Under the pieces are notes generated by a model, which was not told where the DNA came from, searched no databases, and was given only the letters and a program-made list of their open reading frames with translations. The position numbers and the translations under genes are program-made. Shown piece by piece: positions 1-8,652 of a stretch of DNA of 64,000 bases (position 1 is its first letter; each line of letters begins with the position of its first letter). The DNA is from Planococcus sp. MSAK28401 (GTDB lineage Bacteria > Bacillota > Bacilli > Bacillales_A > Planococcaceae): positions 1,531,501-1,595,500 of the forward strand of contig NZ_JAAMTH010000001.1 in NCBI RefSeq assembly GCF_018283455.1, given 5' to 3'.

Positions 1-485
1 AGCCGCTGCGCTTGCTTGAACTGGGAACAGCCATCGGCTATTCGGCACTCCGGATGGCCGATGCCTTGCCTGAGGTCAGCATCGACACGATTGAACGGGA
101 TGAAGAACGTTACAGCAAAGCGCTTGGATTCATCCGGGGATCGGGGATGGAAGAGCGTGTACGTGCTATCTGTGCCGATGCGCTCGAACTGGACCTTGCT
201 GAGTTGACACCGTTTTACGATGCCATGTTCATCGATGCAGCCAAAGGGCAATATGAGCGTTTCTTCAATAAATATGAAAGTTTATTGTCTTCAGGCGGCA
301 TCATTTATTGTGATAATATGTCAATGCACGGCATGGCAGAACAGCCGATCAAAGAAGTGCCGCGACGCAAGCGCACAATGATCCGCAATATCCGCTCGTT
401 CCGTGAAACCATGGACGGGCATCCCGGTTTCGACTGTGAGCTTTTGCCAGTCGGTGACGGGCTTCTCGTCTGCAGAAAAAAATGA
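1..485 (+). CDS. trmR: tRNA 5-hydroxyuridine methyltransferase TrmR (yrrM), 5'-truncated by window edge
   Basis: This is the C-terminal part of a class I SAM-dependent O-methyltransferase; the reading frame is open to the window edge, so the true start lies upstream. The SAM-binding glycine motif LLELGTAIGYS comes first, then an acidic loop ending in IERDE (ribose contact), then MFIDAAKGQY, the metal- and SAM-site motif of catechol-O-methyltransferase-like enzymes. In B. subtilis the orthologue YrrM/TrmR methylates 5-hydroxyuridine at the tRNA wobble base. The gene is followed 27 bp later by udk, the same order as in B. subtilis. The family is clear; the exact substrate is inferred by orthology and synteny. 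Confidence 0.88.
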   Translation, partial: PLRLLELGTAIGYSALRMADALPEVSIDTIERDEERYSKALGFIRGSGMEERVRAICADALELDLAELTPFYDAMFIDAAKGQYERFFNKYESLLSSGGIIYCDNMSMHGMAEQPIKEVPRRKRTMIRNIRSFRETMDGHPGFDCELLPVGDGLLVCRKK

Positions 486-512
486 AAATCGATACACAAG
501 GAGTTAACGTAT

Positions 513-1136
513 ATGTCTAAAAACAGACCGGTCGTCATCGGCATCGCTGGCGGTTCAGGATCAGGCAAGACCAGTGTCACCAATTCCATTTACGAAGTGT
601 TCAAAGAGCATTCCGTAGTGGTCATCGAGCAGGATTACTATTATAAAGACCAAAGCCACCTTGAGTTTGAAGAGCGCCTTGAGACTAACTATGACCATCC
701 GCTCGCTTTCGATACCGATCTATTGATCAAGCATGTCAACGAATTGCTCGAACGGCGTGCGATCGAAAAGCCGATCTATAATTACGCCTTGCATACCCGT
801 GCCGAAGAAAGCATAGTGATCGACCCGAAAGACGTCATCATCCTTGAAGGCATTCTAGTCTTGGAAGACGAACGCCTGCGCGAATTGATGGACATCAAGC
901 TATTTGTCGACACTGATGCGGATCTTCGCATCATCCGCCGCTTGATGCGTGACATCAATGAGCGTGGCCGCACAATCGACTCGGTCATTGAGCAATATTT
1001 GACAGTCGTCCGTCCGATGCATAATCAATTCATTGAACCAACGAAGCGCTATGCAGACGTCATCATACCGGAAGGCGGCCAAAACGAAGTCGCAATTGAT
1101 CTAATGGTTACAAAAATTAAAACAATTCTTGAATAG
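513..1136 (+). CDS. udk: Uridine kinase
   Basis: Phosphorylates uridine and cytidine to UMP and CMP in pyrimidine salvage, in the cytoplasm. The 207-residue protein has the usual family length. It opens with a Walker A loop, GGSGSGKTS (residues 13-21), followed by the [10 protein letters not shown] nucleoside-binding region, the DHPLAFD motif and the lid segment [18 protein letters not shown] lies about 8 nt before the ATG. It sits between trmR and greA as in other Bacillales. Confidence 0.96.
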   Translation: MSKNRPVVIGIAGGSGSGKTSVTNSIYEVFKEHSVVVIEQDYYYKDQSHLEFEERLETNYDHPLAFDTDLLIKHVNELLERRAIEKPIYNYALHTRAEESIVIDPKDVIILEGILVLEDERLRELMDIKLFVDTDADLRIIRRLMRDINERGRTIDSVIEQYLTVVRPMHNQFIEPTKRYADVIIPEGGQNEVAIDLMVTKIKTILE

Positions 1137-1217
1137 ATTGGTAATTTATAATAGAATGATACGAGACTGACGGGTGTTAGCGCATCCATAGTCAGCAGTT
1201 GAAGGAGTGGGAAGAGT

Positions 1218-1694
1218 ATGGCAAACGATAAACAATTTCCGATGACAGCTGCCGGAAAGCAGAAGTTGGAAGATGAACTGGATTATTTGAAAACGGTCAA
1301 ACGCAAAGAAGTGGTGGAACGCATTAAAGTCGCAAGAAGCTTCGGGGACTTGTCCGAGAACTCCGAATATGATTCCGCTAAGGAAGACCAAGCCTTTGTT
1401 GAAGGGCGTATTTCTACATTGGAATCCATGATCCGCAATGCGGTAATTATAAATGAAGAGGAAGCTGGCAACGATGTCGTGCGCCTCGGGAAAACAGTTA
1501 CGTTTATGGAAATTCCAGGCGGCGATGAAGAAGCTTATACCATCGTCGGTTCTGCAGAAGCAGACCCGCTGGAAGGGCGTATTTCGAACGACTCGCCGAT
1601 CGCCAAAAGCATGCTTGGCCGCACTGTCGGCGACCGTGTGAAAGTATTGACTCCGGGCGGGGAAATGGAAGTCAAGATCGTTTCGATCAATTGA
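1218..1694 (+). CDS. greA: Transcription elongation factor GreA
   Basis: Binds the RNA polymerase secondary channel and stimulates cleavage of backtracked transcripts. The 158-residue protein has the N-terminal antiparallel coiled coil, including the conserved [18 protein letters not shown] segment whose acidic tip residues act in the active site, and the C-terminal FKBP-like domain ending in [12 protein letters not shown]. The ATG follows GAAGGAG. An intrinsic terminator lies directly after the stop codon. Confidence 0.97.
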   Translation: MANDKQFPMTAAGKQKLEDELDYLKTVKRKEVVERIKVARSFGDLSENSEYDSAKEDQAFVEGRISTLESMIRNAVIINEEEAGNDVVRLGKTVTFMEIPGGDEEAYTIVGSAEADPLEGRISNDSPIAKSMLGRTVGDRVKVLTPGGEMEVKIVSIN

Positions 1695-1700
1695 TGCACC

Positions 1701-1731
1701 CAGCCATTCCTTTGGGAGTGGCTGTTTTTTT
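1701..1731 (+). terminator. Intrinsic terminator after greA
   Basis: A GC-rich stem (CAGCCA pairing with TGGCTG, extended by CATTCC with GGGAGTG) runs into a T tract of seven. Confidence 0.85.
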
Positions 1732-1814
1732 GATGGATGAAACAAAACTTTAGTTGAAACGTCAAATTTGTCATGGGCTAAATATGATAAAATACATGTA
1801 AAGGGGGGCTTTCC

Positions 1815-2528
1815 ATGGCTAACGAAGAAAAATCTTATCCCTCTCGTTTGAATAAGAATAAGAACAATAAAAATCGTTCGAATTCAATCCTCAATATCAT
1901 GATCGCCTTAGTATTTACTTTGGTGGTTATCATCGGGGCAACATTGCTATTCGGAGGCGGCGACGATTCAGCAGATCCTGAATCGGCAGAAACAACGCCG
2001 GAAACAGAAAGCCAAACGAGCGGCGATGAAGATACGCAAGTAACAGCAGAAGAAAATGATCTCGAGGCTGAAGAGAAAGCTGAAGAGGAAGCCAAGGCTG
2101 AAGAAGAAGCTGCAGCTAAAAAAGAAGCTGAAGAAAAAGAGCAAGAAAAAGAAGAAGAGGAAGAGGAAACCAAAGGCGGTACCATCACACGTGAAGAGTC
2201 CAACGACCCGATCGTCAGTGAAACCATCGTCAACACCAGCTGGGAGCCTGTTGGCACAAGCCAAAGCGGCGACCATGTTTCTTCATACCAGCAAAATTCA
2301 GTTGATTGGAACGAAAAAATTGAAGCGGTCACGTATGCTACCGGATTGTCCCAAAATGACATGTATGTCATGATGGTCCAAAATGGCGGCGGCCCGCAAA
2401 AATCCATCGCGACAGTCCAGTCGAAAGACCAATCTGAGAAGTACCGCGTTTATCTCGAATGGGTAGACGGTGAAGGTTGGAAACCTGAGAAAATGGATGT
2501 ACTCAAAACGCTGGACGGCGCCTATTAA
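1815..2528 (+). CDS. yrrS: YrrS-like membrane-anchored protein (DUF1510 family)
   Basis: 237 residues with a basic, Asn/Lys-rich cytoplasmic N-terminus, one transmembrane segment (about residues 25-46), a long extracytoplasmic stretch rich in Glu, Lys and Ala (about 50-125, probably disordered or coiled coil), and a folded C-terminal domain containing SWEPVGTSQSGDH and a Trp-rich end. This architecture and its position after greA and before mtnN match B. subtilis YrrS (DUF1510), whose molecular function is not established. AAGGGGGG precedes the ATG. The repetitive GAA/AAA codons in the linker produce spurious open frames on both strands. Confidence 0.82.
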   Translation: MANEEKSYPSRLNKNKNNKNRSNSILNIMIALVFTLVVIIGATLLFGGGDDSADPESAETTPETESQTSGDEDTQVTAEENDLEAEEKAEEEAKAEEEAAAKKEAEEKEQEKEEEEEETKGGTITREESNDPIVSETIVNTSWEPVGTSQSGDHVSSYQQNSVDWNEKIEAVTYATGLSQNDMYVMMVQNGGGPQKSIATVQSKDQSEKYRVYLEWVDGEGWKPEKMDVLKTLDGAY

Positions 2529-2543
2529 CATGGCGCCGTTTTT
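2515..2543 (+). terminator. Intrinsic terminator overlapping the yrrS stop
   Basis: ACGGCGCC pairs with GGCGCCGT around a 9-nt loop that contains the stop codon, followed by a T tract. Confidence 0.7.
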
Positions 2544-2576
2544 CCGGCATAATCATGCAGGTAAGGAGCGGATACA

Positions 2577-3281
2577 ATGAGAATCGGTGTAATCGGCGCA
2601 ATGGAAGAAGAAGTAGAGTTGTTGCGCAATCAATTAGCGAACACATCTGTCCGTGAAATCGCCAATAGCGAATTCACGACAGGTACATACAAAGGCCAGG
2701 AACTCATCCTATTGAAAAGCGGCATCGGCAAAGTCAATGCGGCGATGACAACTACAATCCTGATGCAGGAGTTCAAACCGGATCTTGTTTTAAACATCGG
2801 TTCTGCAGGAGGCTTTAATGAGGAGCTGGAAGTCGGCGCTGTGGTCATTTCGGATGAAGTACGCCACCATGATGTCGATGCGACAGTGTTTGGCTATGAA
2901 CTGGGGCAAGTGCCGCAAATGCCCGCTGCTTATATCGCCAACAAAGAATTGATTGAACTGGCGGTCCAAGCGGTTGACGAAATCGGTGAACACCAACACG
3001 CAGTTGGGCTTATCGCAACAGGTGATTCGTTCATGAGCGATCATGAGCGTGTGGCATTGGTCAAGCAGCAGTTTCCAGAAATGAAAGCAGCAGAAATGGA
3101 AGCGGCTGCCGTCGCGCAAGTCTGTTTCCAATACGATACGGCGTTCGTCGTTATTCGTGCTTTGTCGGATATCGCCGGCAAGGAATCCTCGATCTCGTTC
3201 GATGAATTCCTCCCGGTTGCCGCCAAGCACTCAACTGAAATCGTTCTGCGTGTCATCGAAAAGATGCTTCAGCGCATATAA
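2577..3281 (+). CDS. mtnN: 5'-methylthioadenosine / S-adenosylhomocysteine nucleosidase
   Basis: Cleaves MTA and SAH to adenine plus the thioribose product, linking methyl-transfer and polyamine by-products to methionine salvage. The 234-residue protein starts with MRIGVIGAMEEEVELL, has the phosphorylase-family LNIGSAGGFN loop, the EMEAAAVAQV substrate-binding motif and the catalytic Asp in RALSDIAG. TAAGGAG precedes the ATG. Its position after yrrS matches B. subtilis mtn. Confidence 0.96.
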   Translation: MRIGVIGAMEEEVELLRNQLANTSVREIANSEFTTGTYKGQELILLKSGIGKVNAAMTTTILMQEFKPDLVLNIGSAGGFNEELEVGAVVISDEVRHHDVDATVFGYELGQVPQMPAAYIANKELIELAVQAVDEIGEHQHAVGLIATGDSFMSDHERVALVKQQFPEMKAAEMEAAAVAQVCFQYDTAFVVIRALSDIAGKESSISFDEFLPVAAKHSTEIVLRVIEKMLQRI

Positions 3282-3307
3282 AAGAAACTTCATCCCAAAA
3301 CAAGCAA

Positions 3308-3341
3308 AAAAGCTGAGGGCATCAAGCCCTCAGCTTTTATA
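3308..3341. terminator. Bidirectional terminator between mtnN and pssA
   Basis: A 13-bp stem (AAAAGCTGAGGGC with its complement) around the loop ATCAA has T or A tracts on both sides, so it can serve mtnN on the plus strand and pssA on the minus strand. Confidence 0.88.
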
Positions 3342-3876
3342 CTTTCCGTAATGAAAATGTGCTGATCATCAATAGTGAAGAAATCAATAAGATGAACATA
3401 TACACAGCGGGCGACCAGTGGCTAAACCCGAAATATGACAAAGTTAGCACAGTTCCGGCTGCAGTGATCGGCAAGCCGGTGAAATAACCATTTGATTCAG
3501 TGATATTAAAGCGTGCTAGCCGGAAAGCGCCGCATGAAATATAGATAACAGTGAACACCATGCCAGCCAGCCCAAAATCCTGCAAAGCGAGCTGATGGAT
3601 CAACAGTGCAGGGGCCACGCCGAATGAAATGATATCCGCCATGGAATCCAATTGTTTGCCGAGTTCCGATTCTTGATTATATTTTCTCGCGACCATGCCG
3701 TCAAAACGATCCAAAAATGCAGCAATAAAAATAAATAGCACACTGTAACTATAGTATTCGTTCAAAGTTGCCATCAATGAGGCGCCACCGAACACCATAT
3801 TGCCAATGGTCAATGTGTTGGCTGCCTGGCTTTTTAGCCGTTTAATGGTGTGGTCCATTTTGTCGATCAATATCAA
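3337..3876 (-). CDS. pssA: CDP-diacylglycerol--serine O-phosphatidyltransferase
   Basis: Makes phosphatidylserine from CDP-diacylglycerol and serine, the first committed step to phosphatidylethanolamine. The CDP-alcohol phosphatidyltransferase signature is complete: DG-x2-AR-x8-G-x3-D-x3-D, seen as DGMVARKYNQ...GKQLDSMAD. Several hydrophobic membrane helices follow. I place the start at a TTG because AAAGGAG lies 8 nt upstream and the 179-residue product has the usual length; an ATG six codons further in (3858) is the alternative. A longer in-frame extension to 3930 has no ribosome-binding site. It is divergent from psd, which uses its product. Confidence 0.93.
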   Translation of the reverse strand: MILIDKMDHTIKRLKSQAANTLTIGNMVFGGASLMATLNEYYSYSVLFIFIAAFLDRFDGMVARKYNQESELGKQLDSMADIISFGVAPALLIHQLALQDFGLAGMVFTVIYISCGAFRLARFNITESNGYFTGLPITAAGTVLTLSYFGFSHWSPAVYMFILLISSLLMISTFSLRKV

Positions 3877-3890
3877 TGCAAGCGCTCCTT

Positions 3891-3930
3891 TTGTCGATAT
3901 GCTTTCGACAATTATACTGCGAATCGACAA
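3891..3930. promoter_or_regulatory. Operator-like repeats in the pssA-psd divergent promoter region
   Basis: A perfect inverted repeat TTGTCGA-N7-TCGACAA occupies 3891-3911, with a further TCGACAA at 3924-3930 and another TTGTCGA at 3860-3866 just inside pssA. On the minus strand a TATAAT (3911-3916) adjoins the palindrome, so the palindrome would lie near the pssA transcription start. This looks like a regulator site; the regulator is unknown and the function is inferred. Confidence 0.5.
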
Positions 3931-3966
3931 AAAATGGTAGACTATTTTAACGACGGAGGTACAAGA

Positions 3967-4740
3967 ATGAAAAAACGCCTATACCAATCGATGATCGAAT
4001 TGGGCAACGGAAAAGCCAGTTCCGCTGCGTTGAAACGCTTTGCCCAATCAGCAATTAGCCGAAAGCTTATTCCTGGATTCATTAATGCTTATAAAATCGA
4101 ACTTGGCGAGATTGATCGCCCAAACGAACAATACAAAAGCTTGCATGACTTCTTCACGCGCAGTTTGAAAACGGATGCGCGGCCGGTTGCCGATGCCGGA
4201 CTGGTATCTCCAGTCGATGGTCGCCTCGAGATCCACGGAGCTATCCAAAACGATAGCCGGTTCAAGGTCAAAGGCATCGAATATTCACTCGCTGAACTGC
4301 TCGGCAGTGAGCAATCGGCGAAGCGCTACGCGGACGGCCAATATGCGATCCTTTATTTGTCGCCTGCCGATTACCACCGCATCCATAGCCCAGTAGACGG
4401 CGAAGTGGTAAAGCAATACATGCTCGGCGAAAAATCCTACCCGGTCAATCGGCTTGGGCTGACTTACGGCAAATCGCCGATCAGCGGCAACCGGAGGCTT
4501 ATCACTGAACTCGAAACGCCGCATGGCCGCGTATTGGTCGTAAAAGTCGGGGCGATGTACGTCAATTCCATCGAATTGACGGAGTTCGGATCCGAATGGA
4601 AAAAAGGCCAGGAAGTCGCTTATTTCAGCTTTGGTTCAACGGTCGCTTTGTTCTTTGAAGGCGGGCATCTTCAATTCGATGCGAAAATCAATGACGGCGA
4701 CCGGGTCAAGGTGGGAGAACCCCTTGCATATATGGTATAA
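3967..4740 (+). CDS. psd: Phosphatidylserine decarboxylase proenzyme
   Basis: Decarboxylates phosphatidylserine to phosphatidylethanolamine at the membrane. The proenzyme cleaves itself to make a pyruvoyl group. The self-cleavage motif is visible as FGST near the C-terminus, with Ser224 as the predicted pyruvoyl residue, and the SPVDG and YHRIHSPVDG segments typical of the family are present. The ATG at 3967 has CGGAGG about 8 nt upstream and gives 257 residues; the frame is open further upstream but without a ribosome-binding site. The pairing with pssA completes the pathway. Confidence 0.94.
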   Translation: MKKRLYQSMIELGNGKASSAALKRFAQSAISRKLIPGFINAYKIELGEIDRPNEQYKSLHDFFTRSLKTDARPVADAGLVSPVDGRLEIHGAIQNDSRFKVKGIEYSLAELLGSEQSAKRYADGQYAILYLSPADYHRIHSPVDGEVVKQYMLGEKSYPVNRLGLTYGKSPISGNRRLITELETPHGRVLVVKVGAMYVNSIELTEFGSEWKKGQEVAYFSFGSTVALFFEGGHLQFDAKINDGDRVKVGEPLAYMV

Positions 4741-4779
4741 TCAATGGACTTAAGTCCCTAGAAACAGGAGTTGTTATGT

Positions 4780-5301
4780 GTGTATCGATATTTTATTCCA
4801 AGGCAATACGTTAAAGAGGTTTTTGACATTACGCCAGAATCATTGAGAGAAAAAGGGGTACTTGGCATCATCACCGACCTGGACAATACATTGGTCGAAT
4901 GGGACCGCCCTGAAGCGACGCCGCGATTGATCGAATGGCTGAAATCAATGAAAGATGCGGGAATTCAAGTAGTCATCGTTTCAAATAATAATGAGATGCG
5001 CGTGAAGTCGTTTGCAGATCCGCTCGGCATCCCATTTATTTACCAGGCAAGAAAGCCGATGGGCAAAGCGTTCCGCAAAGCGCTGAAAATCATGAGCGTC
5101 AAGCGCGAACAAGTCGTCGTTATCGGCGATCAGATGCTGACCGATATTTTTGGCGGCAACCGCAATAAGCTTCATACGATCCTCGTACTGCCGGTCGCGC
5201 AATCAGACGGCTTCTTTACGCGTTTCAACCGGCTGGTCGAGCGTCGGATCATGAAAAGATTGAAAGAAAAAGGACAATTGATGTGGGAGGAAGAAAATTG
5301 A
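4780..5301 (+). CDS. yqeG: YqeG family HAD-type phosphatase
   Basis: A HAD superfamily phosphatase (family IIIA) of uncertain physiological substrate. The nucleophile motif DLDNTLVEW is near residue 33, a VIVSNNN motif II follows, and the GDQMLTDIFGGN motif IV is intact. AGGAG ends at 4770, so the GTG at 4780 (9-nt spacing) is preferred over the TTG at 4771. The 173-residue product has the family length. It is the first gene of the coupled yqeG-yqeM cluster and its stop overlaps the yqeH start. Confidence 0.9.
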   Translation: MYRYFIPRQYVKEVFDITPESLREKGVLGIITDLDNTLVEWDRPEATPRLIEWLKSMKDAGIQVVIVSNNNEMRVKSFADPLGIPFIYQARKPMGKAFRKALKIMSVKREQVVVIGDQMLTDIFGGNRNKLHTILVLPVAQSDGFFTRFNRLVERRIMKRLKEKGQLMWEEEN

Positions 5302-6401
5302 CAGAAATGCCATATTGCATCGGTTGCGGTGTACAGATCCAAACAGAGCGGAAAGACGATATTGGCTATGCGCCGCCGTCTTCGCTCGATAAAGAAGAAA
5401 TCATCTGCCAGCGCTGCTTCCGGCTGAAAAACTATAATGAATTACAGCCGGTTTCTTTGACAGATGATGATTTCCTGCGTATTTTGAACGGCCTTGGGGA
5501 ACGCAAAGGGCTGATCGTGAAAATTGTCGACATTTTCGATTTCAATGGCAGCTGGCTCCCGGGCTTGCACCGCTTTGTTGGAAACAACCCGATCTTGCTC
5601 ATCGCCAATAAAGCGGACTTGCTTCCGAAATCGGTTAAAGAGAAAAAGTTGATCAATTGGATGAAACAAGAGTCGCGTAAATTGGGCTTGAACCCGATCG
5701 ACATTTTGGCGGTTTCCGCCCATAAAGGGACGGGCGTCGCAGAAGCGATGGATGCGATTGAACAATACCGCGACGGCGGCGATGTGTACGTGGTCGGCTG
5801 TACGAATGTTGGGAAATCCACATTCATCAACCGTGTCATCAAACAGGCGACAGGCGAAGGAGATGTCATCACGACTTCGCATTTCCCGGGCACGACGCTT
5901 GATATGATCGGCATCCCGCTCGATGATGAGCGTTCGCTATATGATACGCCGGGCATCATCAACCATCATCAGTTGGCGCATCATCTGCATACGGAAGACC
6001 TGAAGGCGATCATGCCGAAAAAAGAAATCAAGCCGCGCGTCTTCCAATTGAATCCTGAACAGACATTATTCATTGGCGGTTTGGCGCGTTTCGATTTCAT
6101 CAGCGGCAAACGTTCGTCCTTCACGGTGCATGCCGCAAATTCACTGAATATCCACCGGACCAAATTGGACAATGCAGATGATCTATATGCACAGCATCTG
6201 GGCGACATGCTTGCCCCGCCTTCTGCTGAATATAAAGAAGATTTTCCTGAATTGGTGCGTCATGAATTCCGCATCAAAGAAGGTAAGACAGACATCGTCT
6301 TTTCCGGGCTCGGCTGGATCACGGTCCAGCATGATGACGTAACGATCGCTGCCCACGCACCAAAAGGGGTAGAAGTCATCGTCCGCCCGTCTCTTATATA
6401 G
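5298..6401 (+). CDS. yqeH: Ribosome biogenesis GTPase YqeH
   Basis: A circularly permuted GTPase needed for 30S subunit assembly. An N-terminal zinc-finger (CIGCG ... CQRC) is followed by G motifs in permuted order: NKADLL (G4), SAHKGTG (G5), GCTNVGKS (G1), TTSHFPGTT (G2) and DTPGI (G3), then a C-terminal RNA-binding-type domain. The start is a TTG at 5298 that overlaps the yqeG stop, with GGGAGG seven bases upstream inside yqeG; this gives 367 residues, the family length. Confidence 0.95.
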   Translation: MTEMPYCIGCGVQIQTERKDDIGYAPPSSLDKEEIICQRCFRLKNYNELQPVSLTDDDFLRILNGLGERKGLIVKIVDIFDFNGSWLPGLHRFVGNNPILLIANKADLLPKSVKEKKLINWMKQESRKLGLNPIDILAVSAHKGTGVAEAMDAIEQYRDGGDVYVVGCTNVGKSTFINRVIKQATGEGDVITTSHFPGTTLDMIGIPLDDERSLYDTPGIINHHQLAHHLHTEDLKAIMPKKEIKPRVFQLNPEQTLFIGGLARFDFISGKRSSFTVHAANSLNIHRTKLDNADDLYAQHLGDMLAPPSAEYKEDFPELVRHEFRIKEGKTDIVFSGLGWITVQHDDVTIAAHAPKGVEVIVRPSLI

Positions 6402-6413
6402 GAGGTTTTCACA

Positions 6414-7238
6414 ATGAAGAAATGGTATGCGGTCATCGGAGATCCGATCTCTCATTCATTATCGCCTTTTATGCACGATCATTGGTTCGAAAAACACGGC
6501 ATCGATGCTTCCTATATCCCGGTGCATGTAGAACCGAAACAGCTGGAACAAGCGTTTCATTCGATGAAATTGCTTGGAATCAGCGGGTTTAATATCACCT
6601 TGCCCCACAAGCAGGCGGCAATCCCGCTATTGGATGAGCTGGACGACACGGCACGCCTCATGAATGCGGTCAATACAGTCGCTGTAGAAAACGGGCGGTT
6701 GAAGGGATTCAATACAGATGGTGACGGGTTTGTCCGTTCGCTATTAAGTTATCCTGTCGATCAAGATCGCGCGTTGCTAGTGATCGGTGCAGGCGGGGCA
6801 GCAAGAGGCATCAGTTTTGCGCTCTCGCGTGCCGGATTCAGCAATATCACCATCACCAACCGCACATTCCGCAGGGCGCAGGAACTGGCGGATGAAACCG
6901 GCAGCAAGGCGATGGTGCTGGCAGAGGCCGAAGCGAACTTGAGCGAATTCGCCACGATCGTCCAGACCACTTCTGTCGGGTTGACTGAAGAAGCATTGCC
7001 GCTGTCCTTAACACATCTTGGAAGCGGCTCGGTCGTTGCGGACATCATTTACAACCCGCTCGAAACGCCATTTCTGAAAGAAGCGAAAGCGAGAGGCTGC
7101 CTGGTGCTGAACGGCGTCGGCATGTTCGTCAATCAAGGCGCTATCGCGTTCGAAAAATGGACCGGCATCCGCCCGGATACAGAAGAAATGATTCAATTGA
7201 TTACGGAAAAATTAGGAGGAAATCATGTTAACAGGTAA
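6414..7238 (+). CDS. aroE: Shikimate dehydrogenase (NADP+)
   Basis: Reduces 3-dehydroshikimate to shikimate in aromatic amino acid synthesis. The N-terminal substrate domain has IGDPISHSLSPFMH and NITLPHK with the catalytic Lys, followed by NTDGDGF. The NADP-binding fold has GAGGAARG and the NRT phosphate-binding motif. GGAGG precedes the ATG. It lies within the ribosome-biogenesis cluster as in B. subtilis and overlaps yqeI by 14 bp. Confidence 0.96.
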   Translation: MKKWYAVIGDPISHSLSPFMHDHWFEKHGIDASYIPVHVEPKQLEQAFHSMKLLGISGFNITLPHKQAAIPLLDELDDTARLMNAVNTVAVENGRLKGFNTDGDGFVRSLLSYPVDQDRALLVIGAGGAARGISFALSRAGFSNITITNRTFRRAQELADETGSKAMVLAEAEANLSEFATIVQTTSVGLTEEALPLSLTHLGSGSVVADIIYNPLETPFLKEAKARGCLVLNGVGMFVNQGAIAFEKWTGIRPDTEEMIQLITEKLGGNHVNR

Positions 7239-7515
7239 ACAAAAACGTTTTTTAAGAAGTGAAGCGCATCATTTGGACCCGATTTTCCAAGTCGGAAAAG
7301 GCGGCGTCAATGAAGCGATGCTCGTCCAGATCGGGGAAGCCCTTGAAAAACGCGAACTCGTAAAAATCAGTATTCTGCAAAACAATGAAGACGGCAAGCA
7401 CGAAGTGGCTAAGCATTTGGCAGAGGGAACAAAAGCGCAATTGGTGCAATTGATTGGCCATACTGTCGTTTTATACAAAGCATCCGTCAACAATAAACGG
7501 ATTGAGCTTCCGTGA
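7225..7515 (+). CDS. yqeI: YhbY/CRM-domain ribosome assembly RNA-binding protein (YqeI)
   Basis: A 96-residue stand-alone CRM domain protein: LTGKQKRFLRSEAHHL at the start and the GKGGVNE loop corresponding to the GxxG RNA-binding turn. Family members associate with pre-50S particles. The ATG has GGAGG 6 nt upstream inside aroE. The stop overlaps the GTG of nadD, so translation is probably coupled. Confidence 0.93.
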   Translation: MLTGKQKRFLRSEAHHLDPIFQVGKGGVNEAMLVQIGEALEKRELVKISILQNNEDGKHEVAKHLAEGTKAQLVQLIGHTVVLYKASVNNKRIELP

Positions 7516-8120
7516 AAAAACGCAAAATCGGCATTCTCGGCGGCACATTCAATCCGCCGCATTTTGGCCATTTGATTATGGCGAATGAAGCCTATTACGC
7601 ATTGGGCTTGGATGAAGTGCGTTTCATGCCGAATGCCATCGCCCCTCATAAGGAATCGAGCGGCATCGATACAGAGACGCGTGTCAAGATGACGCGGCTT
7701 GCGATTGAGGGACAATCCCATTTCCGTCTAGAAGACATTGAAGTGTCGGGCGGTGGGGTCTCTTATACGTATGAAACGATGGTCAATCTCATCGAACGGG
7801 AACCGGAATGTGAATTTTATTTCATCATCGGCGGCGATATGGTCGAGAGCCTGCATACCTGGCACCGCATCGGCGAGCTGGCTGAATTGGTCCAGTTCGT
7901 CGGCATTGGGCGGCCGGGTTATATTGCTGAAACGGATTATCCGGTGATGATGATCGATTCGCCGGAAATGCATTTATCTTCGACGATGTTGCGGGAGCGC
8001 GTTTTGGCTGGCAAGCCATTGACTTTTTTCGTTCCCGAACACGTGGAAACTTTTATCCGGAAGGAGCGATTGTATGGACCCGAGCCTGATGCTCCAAAAA
8101 GTCAAAGAACGCCTTCCTGA
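7512..8120 (+). CDS. nadD: Nicotinate-nucleotide adenylyltransferase
   Basis: Adenylates nicotinate mononucleotide in NAD synthesis. The nucleotidyltransferase signature GGTFNPPHFGH is near the N-terminus, IIGGDMVESL lies mid-protein and the SSTMLRE phosphate-binding motif lies near the C-terminus. The GTG start overlaps the yqeI stop in a GTGA arrangement. The coding end overlaps yqeK by 47 bp. Confidence 0.95.
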   Translation: MKKRKIGILGGTFNPPHFGHLIMANEAYYALGLDEVRFMPNAIAPHKESSGIDTETRVKMTRLAIEGQSHFRLEDIEVSGGGVSYTYETMVNLIEREPECEFYFIIGGDMVESLHTWHRIGELAELVQFVGIGRPGYIAETDYPVMMIDSPEMHLSSTMLRERVLAGKPLTFFVPEHVETFIRKERLYGPEPDAPKSQRTPS

Positions 8121-8652
8121 AAAACGATTCAACCATGTGCTGGGCGTGATGAATACAGCGGTCGCGCTCGCGAAACAATATGAGGTGCCAGAAGAGCAAG
8201 CGCGCATTGCAGCCATTCTCCATGACGTAGTGAAATTCGCCGACCGTGAATGGATGCGCGGCATTATCGAAAAAGAAAGCATGGATCCGTTATTGCTCGA
8301 CTATCATCACGAATTATGGCATGCTCCAGTCGGCGCTTATGTGGCTAAGCATGAATTCGGAGTCGAAGATGAAGAAATCCTCGACGCAATCCGCTATCAT
8401 ACGACAGGGCGTGCAGGCATGTCGGATCTTGAAAAAATCATTTACATTGCAGACATGATCGAGCCGAGCCGCAAATTTCCGGAAGTCGACCAGTTGAGAG
8501 CCATGAGAAATGATGGCCTCGACCGCTTGATGGAAGCGTCGATCCGGCAATCGATCGAGTTTCTCGCAACAAAAAATCAGCCGGTTTATCCGGATTCCTT
8601 AAAATGCCTCAAGCATTTTGAGCAACAGAAAGGGAACGTGAAGAATGACTAA
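8074..8652 (+). CDS. yqeK: HD-domain hydrolase YqeK (symmetrical Ap4A hydrolase family)
   Basis: A 192-residue HD-superfamily metal-dependent hydrolase. Metal ligands are visible in FNHVLGVM, AAILHDVVKF, YHHELWHAPVGA and YHTTGRAGM. Bacterial YqeK proteins hydrolyse Ap4A symmetrically to two ADP. The ATG has AAGGAG 8 nt upstream, inside nadD. Its 3' end overlaps rsfS by 8 bp. Confidence 0.92.
   Translation: MDPSLMLQKVKERLPEKRFNHVLGVMNTAVALAKQYEVPEEQARIAAILHDVVKFADREWMRGIIEKESMDPLLLDYHHELWHAPVGAYVAKHEFGVEDEEILDAIRYHTTGRAGMSDLEKIIYIADMIEPSRKFPEVDQLRAMRNDGLDRLMEASIRQSIEFLATKNQPVYPDSLKCLKHFEQQKGNVKND

Noticed and set aside
1755..1780. TGAAAC followed 16 bp later by GCTA before yrrS
   Set aside because: Only the -35 half fits SigW; the -10 is not CGTA.
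1835..2407. Open frames opposite yrrS rich in Ser and Phe
   Set aside because: They are mirror images of the GAA/AAA-rich linker of yrrS and carry no recognisable domain.
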